64,000 bases of DNA from Takakia lepidozioides (lineage: Eukaryota; Streptophyta; Takakiopsida; Takakiales; Takakiaceae). The number at the start of each line of letters is the position of its first letter. The first letter of the stretch is position 1. The DNA is taken from contig CM060732.1 of the NCBI GenBank assembly GCA_030704615.1, positions 23,684,001-23,748,000 on the forward strand, read 5' to 3'. A program made the position numbers and the translations under genes. Shown in pieces: positions 56,230 to 64,000 of the stretch. Under the pieces are notes generated by a model, which saw only the letters and a program-made list of their open reading frames with translations, was not told where the DNA came from and did no database searches.

Positions 56230-57660
56230 ACCAAAGAACGATCATGAGTTCCCACCAGAAATATGCCTGGAGAATAACTTGTTTTGTTTATCCAACTTCA
56301 ACGAATACATTAGTAATGCGACTTTCACAAATCTGTATTGTTGTGTTTGCAGCAGAGACATAGCAACCTCTAACATGTTGAAATGGAGAATCGATGAATT
56401 ACACAGCAAGATCTTAAAACACATGAAAAAATGGCTCAGCCTACAAGTAGAAAACCACTTCGAAGAACATATTCTTCTACAGGAGGTTCCCCAAGAATTG
56501 ATCAATGACACAAAACATCAGCTGGATGAATTAAATGGGTTGTTATTGGACAAACGAGGAGTATCAAATATTGCACGTACCATCTTCAATTGTAAAAACT
56601 GCAGTTTCATCTTGAAAAGAACAAGTTGCCAAAGTTTACACTCGCACGGTTTGTGGATCGGAAAAGTTCACGACATTTTGCCAAATTAACCATGGTTGAA
56701 GAAGCGTTAATAGCAAGATACCGTTGTCGTGTGATGTTGTTCAAATTACGATATGTAAATAAGGGCGGAAATGGACAACGCGCATTGAGAGGAAATTTGA
56801 TGAGTTTTGCTCAAAATCCAGGTCGTGCGGTCGAATTGCTGAACAAATTGCCACCACCCTTAGTTTCATTATCCGATATTATCGCCGTCCACTTCGTCGA
56901 CACTTCACATCCACCCGCTAACATCGTGAAAACATATAATTTGCTATACGTACGTAGACTTGCAGTGACGACATGGTTAACATGGCTGAAAAATAATCAC
57001 ACGGGTTACAAGGACATTCAAATTGATAACGACATAGGACTACCAGAGAACGATATTCCATCATCAATCTTGAGATCGGTGTTTGAATCCACGGACATTG
57101 ACTTCGCCAACGCTGAACATCGTACCAACATAACGGATTTACACAACAAAAAAACACCAATAAACAAAGATGACGATACGATCCAGCCCGTCATAGACAC
57201 GTTTGGACTCATCGATTTTGACGGAATCGACATAAAACACGACGACCTAATCTCCAACGCTTTAAATGGATTACAACTACAACAAAACATGTACCTGTCA
57301 TACACGCATGAAACCGAAATGGTGAATGAATACGTAAACCCAAAACTGATCGCGTGCATGTTTCCAACGTTATTTCCGTTTGGAATTGGCGTAACCGAAA
57401 TGAAAAACCGTCAAAATAAAGTAACTTTGGAGGCCCACGTTGAGTATTTGATGAGTCTGACTGATATCCATCACGACTTTTGGAAACACCACATGTTTCC
57501 ATTCTTCATGTTCAATTTGATGCAACATAGACAAATATGCCTAGGCGCAAAATTGACAGTGTCGAGATCGGCATTTCAAAGTGAAGCACAACTCCTTAAC
57601 AATATCCGTTCAGAAGACTTCAACGACATAATAGACGACGTGAAAACAATAAACAACAAA
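56230..57660 (+). pseudogene. Helitron protein: DUF6570-like and Helitron-N-like region
   Basis: CCVCSRDIATSNM (56338) is a CxxC pair, and NCKNCSFILKR another. Then LPKFTLA, GLWIGKVHDILP and KLTMVEEALIARYRCRV alternate between two frames from 56622 to 56710, meaning three frame changes in 70 bp. In one frame from there: LRGNLMSFAQNPGRAVELLN, PPPLVSLSDIIAVHFVDTSH, TWLTWLKNNHTGYKDIQID, FPTLFPFGIGVTEMKNRQNK and FWKHHMFPFFMFNLMQHRQI. This matches the DUF6570 and Helitron-like N-terminal domains that precede Rep. Function of DUF6570 is unknown. The frame runs to a TAA at 57670 just before LLRHLKVSSIHVM. Confidence 0.75.
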
Positions 57661-57672
57661 CCGAAAATATAA

Positions 57673-58903
57673 AAGTTATTGCGACACTTGAAAGTATCAA
57701 GTATACACGTGATGGCATCTGGAAGCAGTCGCGCAACACAGAGAAACGAAATATTCAGCATGATACAGCAGTTGGGAACACCAAATTTATTCTTCACTTT
57801 GAATCCAACATTCGTACATCATCCTCTAGTGTCCCTACTAAGTGGGAACGACATCAATCTTGACATTTTTTTCGATAACAACCTCCCGGACCACAATAAA
57901 AGACGTGCAATTGCCACTACGAATCCGAGATCTCAAGCTAAATTTGTACACATCATCGTGAATGCAATTTTTAAATACCTACTCCGTGTCAGAGAGACTG
58001 CCAAAACTACCATAACAAATACGGGAGTACTTGGAAACATAAACGCATATTACGGTTGTTACGAAACCGCGAAAAATGGTTCACTTCACATACACACATT
58101 GTTGTGGCTAGAAAATGTCCCAAATCCAAACAACCTCGTACAGAAATTGAAAGACGACGAAGAATTCAAATGTAAAATGTTGGCATATTTGGACAACATC
58201 ATAGTATGCGACTTGATCCAATTCAAATCCAAAATACCAGTCGACGACGATATTCCAGCCACTACCATTGACTCTGAGAACGAAGAAAACAATGTAAACA
58301 CCGAAATTCATCCGTGCACTACTAGACCTCCCGATGTTCACTCTAAAAAATTTCATGCTCACTTTGCGCGCGACGTTTCAAAACTGCTGAATGTATGCAA
58401 TCGTTACGTCTGCAATCCCTCGTGCTACAAAACCAACAAAGACGTTTTCAAAAAGAATTGTAGATACAGATTTCCCGCTGTCTTAGTTGAAGAAACACAT
58501 TTCGACGACGAAACCGGGCTGTTGCATATAAAACGAACCGACGGATGGTTGAACAACGCAAATCCATGGATGTTAGTATCAGGAAGATGCAACCACGATT
58601 TGAAATTCATCGGTGCTTCAGGGAAACGCAAAGGCTCTGATATACTACATCACGGATTACATCACAAAATCTTCCGTCTACACATCACACATGTATTCGC
58701 TCTTGCAAATAGCCGTAAAAAAAATCAAAACGACTTATGACGATCTATATTCCGAATATTCAGTTGAGAAAAGCCGCAAATTGTTGATTCGATGTTTAAA
58801 CATGATCGGATCGCAACAAGAGATCTCAGCAACAAGGGCAGTCAGTTACCTTATGAAATATCCAGACCATTTGACAGTCCACCAGTTTGCATATTTGCCG
58901 TGA
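57673..58903 (+). pseudogene. Helitron Rep (HUH, two-tyrosine) nuclease
   Basis: Rep nicks and joins single-stranded DNA during rolling-circle transposition. Here FFTLNPTFVHHPLV is motif 1, NGSLHIHTLLWLENVP carries the HUH motif (HIH at 58087-58095), and YYITDYITK carries the two catalytic tyrosines of Y2 Reps (58646 and 58658). CNRYVCNPSCYK and GRCNHDLKF lie between. The frame changes near 58615 between CNHDLKFIGAS and GNAKALIYY, so HUH and Y2 motifs are not on one frame. All catalytic residues I can see are present. A TGA at 58901 stands where LP(W)YSLSAWIRE would continue; one base from TGG. Confidence 0.85.
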
Positions 58904-59915
58904 TATAGTTTATCGGCATGGATTCGCGAACAAGAAAAATCTCAATCGAACGAAGATGGAAACAACGATCTGAACAGCACACCTGACGATAACGACCCCG
59001 AAAACACCTTCGAAACATTCAAAATTGAGAGATCCAAACATAATGACAAGTTGATTATGTATAATTTTCGTATCGACTACCAAAGCAGACCACACAAGTT
59101 CGGGGAAATGTCACCTTACGAGTTCTGCAGTAAATTGTGCAAGGTAAAAAGCCCGTACTACTACAAATTCATGCATGAACATCTGCAAAGTGACACCCAC
59201 AGTGTATATGAATCTCAAGTAACCAAAGTGCCGGTAATGCAAGGCTACAAAATACCATCGAAAAAAAATGATGCGGCAACGTACGCTCACGCTATTTGTA
59301 TTCTGTTCATGCCATGGAGATATATCCACGACTTAAAGCCAAGATCACAACAAAGTTGGGAAGACACTCTTGACGAACTATATCCAACATGTTCGGAATT
59401 CAACAGAAAAATCATCGCAAATATCAACATGCTACATGAATGCAAAGAATCACGAGACTCCGACAGACTGTTACTGAAGAACGAAAATCCAGACGACGAT
59501 GAGAACCCAAAAGACATCAACATCGATCCCTTATACAATGAGATGCTAGACGAAATGCACGAAGACGATGACAACGATATATATGTAGACGAGAATTCGG
59601 CGTCGCAACATATAGAAGACATAGTCACAAATGGCCAGAAGTTACAAATCGAATATTTTATGTGCAATACAAGCGAAAACAATTACGTGGCCAATATTAT
59701 CAACAAGCTCGTTACGGATGCCAACGGGAAAATATCACCACGACCCCATACCGCACCAAAAATAAGAATGGTCCAAACTGCATCCAAAAAATCAAAGAGA
59801 ACCCAAATCAATAAATGGTTGAAAACATTACGCGAATCCAAAAATCCGCCCGCTGGCATTGACAACGGACTGTACGAGTCCGCAAATGCAACTACAACCA
59901 TAAGTCCAATGGGCT
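58904..59915 (+). pseudogene. Helitron Rep-helicase linker
   Basis: The same frame continues after the TGA with YSLSAWIREQEKSQSNEDGN, FRIDYQSRPHKFGEMSPYEF, YAHAICILFMPWRYIHDLKP and a long acidic stretch (DEMHEDDDNDIYVDENSASQ). It ends in NKWLKTLRESKNPPAGIDNG. ...L...FKPWR.. followed by W...F and then E........D is the usual linker of Helitron proteins. The code stays open for 450 codons, past the insert at 59915. Confidence 0.75.
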
Positions 59916-60242
59916 TAGAGGTAGAGGACGCGTCCGGTGGTTGCTATGTTGCAACCTCTCGAGCTATGGGTGAGCAACGCAGAGTGCGGAATACACTTCC
60001 CTTGCTGGTCTCTCTGCCTACCGAGACGGTACAGGTAGTGAGTGGGGGCAAGCATGTGAGGACCATGGGGTGCATGCATCCATGGCACACGTGGGAGGTG
60101 CTTGAGGTTCAGAGGGAGTTGGCAGCCAAGGCGGCGGTGATGGATGAGTTTGGGGATTTTTCTCGGGTTGAGGAAGTCCTCGAGGATGAGATGATGGGGC
60201 AGGATGAGGCCTTGTCATTGACTGAGCAGGCAGGGAGTCATC
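59915..60242 (+). other. GC-rich insert resembling a PPR E/DYW segment, in frame
   Basis: Within the AT-rich Helitron code this segment is distinctly GC-richer. In the Helitron frame it reads LEVEDASGGCYVATSRAMGE, QRRVRNTLPLL, HPWHTWEVLEVQRELAAKAA, FGDFSRVEEVLEDEMMGQDE and ALS. Plant PPR-DYW proteins have, in this order, D.SGYVLLSN.YA...RW, ..VRK.M, ..VHTF..GDRSHP, ...IY..L..L...MKE.GY.PDTR.VLHDVEEE.KE..L. The run HP......L..L...A....FG...R...VL.DE matches that spacing. It therefore looks like captured or inserted PPR sequence that has decayed or diverged. Alternatives are an unrelated gene fragment or a family-specific insert. The DYW deaminase residues themselves are not included. Confidence 0.5.
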
Positions 60243-60276
60243 CAAAAATAATAACCTTCACCACAAAAATCCAGAA

Positions 60277-61295
60277 TTGAGGGAAATTCCAAAAAACGAA
60301 CCAAGGGACATCCCAGATGACGACAATTACGATGTAGATCCCGATATCGTGCACAATGCAGATCAACATCAAATAGCTAAATATTTTTTCATGAAAAAAT
60401 ACAAGCTCAACACTTCGCATGAATCAGCATTTGAACGTTTCATAGACCCACAAAATCACCATCTCGATGTAAGGAACAAACGTTAATGTACGTGGGAGGT
60501 GCTGCCAAAACGGGAAAGACCGAAATAATTAAAGCAATGCAAACGTACTTCATAAAAACCAAGAGACCAAAAATCTTGAAAATCGGTGCTTACACAGCCA
60601 ACGCCGCAACCCTCATACGGGGATCAACCATCCACGCTCTATTGGGATTCAAAATCAGCCAGAACATCAATGAATACACAAAAAATTTCATAAACGAATG
60701 GTCGGGAACTGAATATTTGATTATAGACGAAGTATCTATGGTCGGATGCAACATGATCGCCGATATTCATCTGAAATTACAAAAATTCAAATCAAACATG
60801 TTACCCTTTGGAGGACTCAACATAATATTCATGGGCGATTTCATGCAGTTCCCACCAGTCACCGACGCGCCTCTCTACTCAACGAACATACATCCCATAT
60901 TCACATTCACAAAATACACAGAGAAAAAAATTATAGGCAAAAGTCTATGGGAAAATTACATACGCCCTAACACAATCATATTGACCCAGCAAATGAGACA
61001 AGCCCACGATGTACAATATGTGAAATTGCTACCAAATCTATGCGAAGACAACTTCACCCAAACGGATTTCGAATTATTACATACAAGATTCATGTCAAAC
61101 CTGAAAGTCAACCTGCTCAACGAACCCTGGGATAAAGCAACGTACATTGTACCTCGTAACCAGTTAAAAAACGTCAACAATCACCAAATGATAAAATATT
61201 ACAGACGTAAATCTAACCACGCGTCCTACACCATAGTAGCCACAGACACCTACAAGAAATACACACTCCGCGACAAGATCCAATTCGCAATCTGA
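60277..61295 (+). pseudogene. Helitron PIF1-type helicase, first part
   Basis: REIPKNEPRDIPDDDN and LNTSHESAFERFIDP (a Q-motif-like lead) are in one frame to 60486, then the code continues one base shifted with LMYVGGAAKTGKTEIIKAM (Walker A, 60495-60521), ANAATLIRGSTIHALLGF (Ia), EYLIIDEVSMVG (Walker B), GGLNIIFMGDFMQFPPV (III) and IILTQQMRQAHDVQYVKLL (IV). This superfamily 1B, 5'-3' helicase unwinds DNA during transposition. A TGA at 61293 follows KIQFAI; the code after it remains in frame. Confidence 0.9.
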
Positions 61296-62747
61296 CAGAC
61301 TGAACCTGGGAATAGAAACCACAACCTTCTTCCATTTTTTAGATTGTACAAAGGAATGACAGTCATGCTTACCGACAATTTGTATCCTAGATTGGGGCTT
61401 GTAAACGGTGCAGTCAGACAAATAGTGGGGATCTCAACAACAGACGACGATTGGATCGTACGGGAAGATAACTTAATGCACCCGCCACATCACGTACTAA
61501 TCGACTTCAACAAATTCATGAGTCAACAGCAAACATTGAGCAACGTAAATTTAGAAAATCTCCCAGAAAACGTAGTGCCGATTACACCCGTTTCAAGAAC
61601 GTTCGATTATCTCCACACGGAGGATGAACAAAAAAAACCAAAGAAATTCAAAATCAGCAGACACCAATTGCCTCTGATACCCGCCTATTGCCTAACCGAC
61701 TACAAAGGCCAAGGCAAAACTTTCGACAGAATAGTCATCGACTTACAAAAATCACCAGATGGACACCCCTTCAACATGCACAACATCTACGTCACACTGT
61801 CTCGTTTGCGTTCCCTACAAGGACTAGTAATACTTCGAGAAATCAAGTTCGAAGACATCCAGGCAGCCAAATTCAAGACATGCTCACTGCAGTTCATGGC
61901 TCCACAAACCGATTGTAATGTCCAAGAACAAAAATCATACAAGACCACGGAACACATCAGCACGGTGAATACCAACCCTGCCATCAAAACACCACATCCA
62001 CATCCAATCCAACCGAGACACGTATCCAAAAAAATACAAGTGACAACCGATTCTAAAGCCAAACATCCCACACCAATAGAACCAAATGAAAACCGAACTT
62101 GCTCAGAATTATCTCCCACACCAGTCAAAGTCATAGAAATCGACTCCGAAGACGAACAATCCAACACAGAACACGCAGATATACATCAAGAAACATATTG
62201 GCATGAAGATCTTCTATTGACGATGCACGACGAACAAATCTTGTTGGATGATAACGGATGGTTGTGTGACCAGCATTTGGCGGCCGGGATGCAAATACTA
62301 TTTGATCAGGAACTAGAAACAAAAAACTACCGGCAACATGCGTATTCGACTTTACTGGGGCAGAACGAAATACACCAAGAAATGTCTGCAGAACATGTTC
62401 GTGAACAACAACCATTGGATTTTAACCATGATAAACCCGAACGGAACGAAAATCATCAATGTACGGTGTTTGATTCCAGCATGCCCGCGGATAAGAAGTT
62501 ACCGAGCGAAATAGAACAACATCTAAAAAAATTAATCCCAGTCCCACAATTCAATTATTTCTATGCCGATGTCATGCAACAAAGTGACAGTTCATCATGT
62601 GGCGTATTTGCGATAGCTTATGCCACGGATATAGCATTCGGATTAGCTCCCGCAGATTCCCGATACGCAACATCGGCCATGAGAACCCACTTGAGAGATT
62701 GCATAAACGATCGAAGAATTGATCCATTTCCAAAACAACATTCATAA
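61296..62747 (+). pseudogene. Helitron helicase second part fused to Ulp1/C48-like protease
   Basis: In frame after the TGA: LYKGMTVMLTDNLYPRLGLV, YKGQGKTFDRIVIDLQKSPD and YVTLSRLRSLQGLVILREI (motifs V and VI). The protein then continues for about 270 residues: a Pro/Lys/Thr-rich linker, then LLDDNGWLCDQHLAAGMQIL (start of a C48-like fold), STLLGQNE, CTVFDSSMPADKKLPSEI and DVMQQSDSSSCGVFAIAYAT followed by DIAFG and MRTHLRDCI. QQSDSSSCGVFA is the catalytic-Cys motif of Ulp1/SENP proteases (Cys at 62598-62600), and FDS fits the catalytic Asp. The catalytic His before it (usually HW) is not evident, so activity is doubtful. Ulp1 proteases cleave ubiquitin-like tags. The 467-codon frame itself is open. 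Confidence 0.8.
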
Positions 62748-63150
62748 TATGAAGACCCGATATGACGTGACATTTGTTCTTATCGTTCCGCCTCAGTGTC
62801 TTGGTGCTTTGGAGTTGAATTTCTCGATTTTCTAGGTGGATTTTCTTTTTTTGGGCTGGGGGTATTCAATGTAAATGTTAACAGCACTTCCAAATATCAC
62901 TTCAATTTCGTAATAAACACATTTCAATTCACTAAAACTTCATAATAATATTGATTCTGATTTTTGTCTCTCGTCTATATTTTGAATAGTTGAAAATGTA
63001 GATATATTAAATTACTATTACCCATATTCCCTCGCCCTCATTTTAAAAGTGACCTTGAATTGAAGGGAGTGTATATAATAATTTTAGTCCAGATGCCAGT
63101 GGATCATTGGCGGGTTACGACTACTACGCCGCCTAAACAAACTACACATA
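62748..63150. other. 3' flank of Helitron; possible terminal hairpin
   Basis: Helitron 3' ends have a short GC-rich hairpin followed by CTRR. GGCGG (63109-63113) and CCGCC (63129-63133) could pair, followed by TAAAC, but the distance and tail do not match CTRR well, so I do not fix the end there. Confidence 0.3.
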
Positions 63151-63442
63151 CCGTACTTACCTAGCTTATTAGGCAATTATTAATTTAAAATAAGTGCGTA
63201 ATTAAATTTAGAACATTTTTGGAAAATGTGCCTAAAACTTGGAAAATTTTCTTGAGAAGTGCCTAATAGCCCGGAAATTCTGAAAAATACCAAAATTTCC
63301 AAATATGTGGAAACAATGCATAAATTATATTATTTAAAATCCAAAAAATAGAAAAATAAAAACAAAAAAACAACATACCATTTAAATTTTCATTTTATTA
63401 ATTATTATTGGTGGAAGTGCCTAATAAGCTAGGTAAGTATGG
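63151..63442. mobile_element. MITE with 25-bp terminal inverted repeats
   Basis: Left and right ends share 24 of 25 bp when inverted, with core CTTACCTAGCTTATTAGGCA (63151-63175 and 63418-63442). The interior is AT-rich, non-coding and repeats AGTGCCTAAT. I could not settle a target duplication, so the superfamily is open. Confidence 0.75.
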
Positions 63443-64000
63443 AAGTTTTTGGCTGTGTGAGGGATCTGATCATATCTAGGGATTTAATTTTAGTTGAAAC
63501 GAAAAAGAGGGAATATCGGAGTTCCCGGTCGGAGTTCTTATACGAGTCATCCGCCATGAGAACAATAACAATAACTTCTCTAACTCCTTGAATTGCTTAA
63601 AAACTTGTTGAATTGCTTAAACTGTCTAAAAACTTCTTAAACTGCTTTAAACCGTCATTTCTTGATGTCATTCCTTGAAGGTGGGAGTAGTGAACGCGCA
63701 GGGAGAGAGAGAGAGAGTAGTGAATAGACAAGGAAAGAGAGAGAGAAGTAAACAGGTGGGGAGGGGGAGTAGTCAACGCACGGGGGAGAGAGAGAGAAGT
63801 GAACGCACGGGAGAGAAAGATTGATTTGCGGGACTAGCGAAAGGCTTCAACCCCAGAGCTGCAGGCTTTAGGTTTTGGTGTGCAAATTGTCGCTCCAACT
63901 TCTGCATCGCATCACGGAATCAGGGTATGGACAAGCAAGGCACTCACTCTCACTCTTGCCAAAAGGTCACTGAGCCAGTAGCCTCTTCCAGTTGCTTATT
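63443..64000. repeat. Window end: purine-rich minisatellite and unknown sequence
   Basis: Between about 63680 and 63815, units with AGTGAACGCGCAGGGAGAGA or AGTGAACGCACGGGAGAG recur at intervals of about 40 bp. Short imperfect repeats of TTGAATTGCTTAAA also occur at 63580-63650. No gene is recognised before the window ends. Confidence 0.55.

Larger units (their letters stand above)
55520..62747 (+). mobile_element. Decayed Helitron with C-terminal Ulp1-like protease
   Basis: The whole plus-strand block belongs to one rolling-circle transposon protein: N-terminal KRR repeats, DUF6570-like region, Rep nuclease, linker, PIF1-type helicase, C48-like protease. The base composition is uniform and AT-rich with CAA/AAC-rich codons, except for the insert at about 59915-60242. 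Breaks: frame shift in the repeat region at about 55846; frame changes between 56620 and 56690; stop TAA at 57670; frame change at about 58615; stop TGA at 58901; frame change near 60280 and near 60480; stop TGA at 61293. A family of intact copies elsewhere probably exists. The DUF6570 segment and CNHDLKFI...YYITDYITK style remind me of Helitrons of fungi (basidiomycete and Rhizophagus types), so foreign origin is possible but unproven. Its 5' TC and 3' CTRR ends were not found with certainty. Confidence 0.85.

Noticed and set aside
55605-56245. Minus-strand ORFs rich in Phe, Cys and Trp
   Set aside because: Complement of the KRR repeat region of the Helitron protein; an artefact of the repeat.
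58901-58903. Selenocysteine or read-through at TGA in the Helitron
   Set aside because: Other breaks and frameshifts in the same element make ordinary decay far more likely.
63109-63133. Helitron 3' terminal hairpin
   Set aside because: Only a 5-bp stem and no properly placed CTRR end; kept only as a weak remark.

Overview
This window looks like nuclear DNA of a land plant with swimming sperm, most likely a fern. Both recognisable intact genes are interrupted by short GT-AG introns. One of them is a ciliary protein gene (CFAP144/FAM183 type), which an angiosperm would not be expected to keep. Relics of PPR (pentatricopeptide repeat) genes point to a land plant, and a fragment of FO synthase (CofH half) points to a green alga or non-seed plant. 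The species call is inference.

Host genes. (1) On the minus strand, 35090 down to 30449, is an NDL (N-MYC downregulated-like, NDRG family) gene. I could follow it through 11 exons whose phases all agree, giving a 349-residue protein. (2) On the minus strand, 47034 down to 44995, is a four-exon CFAP144-like gene of 206 residues. (3) On the plus strand, 8191-9222, is a fragment of FO synthase. (4) Several unrecognised exon-like stretches exist (6545-7410, 11165-12061 with its second copy at 13706-14574, 29249-30002, 50421-51202, 54851-55175).

Mobile DNA fills most of the rest. From left to right: a Replitron-like HUH endonuclease relic beside a hAT-like relic (1010-2640); a small inverted-repeat element (4371-4673); a LINE 3' end with repeated tail units (4791-6233); a hAT-type MITE with 8-bp target duplication (15916-16659); a CACTA terminus (21480); LINE family A fragments (22667, 24475, 30790, 31780, 41100, 42420); a zf-RVT LINE in inverted duplicate (26273-27650); a tRNA-derived SINE with 10-bp target duplication (37291-37515); an array of SINE-like units (38640-40880); a Harbinger-type MITE with TAA duplication (49072-49539); an OTU-like protease fragment (52030-52400); a second copy of the first LINE family (52735-53700); PPR relics (53740-54520); and a decayed Helitron (55520-62747).

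The Helitron is the most interesting object. Read on the plus strand it has a 24-residue KRR-type repeat region, a DUF6570-like segment, a Rep domain with HUH and two-tyrosine motifs, a PIF1-type helicase and a C-terminal Ulp1/C48-like protease. A GC-richer segment that looks like the E/DYW end of a PPR protein lies between Rep and helicase and keeps the reading frame. Stops and frameshifts break the element, so this copy is not active as it stands.
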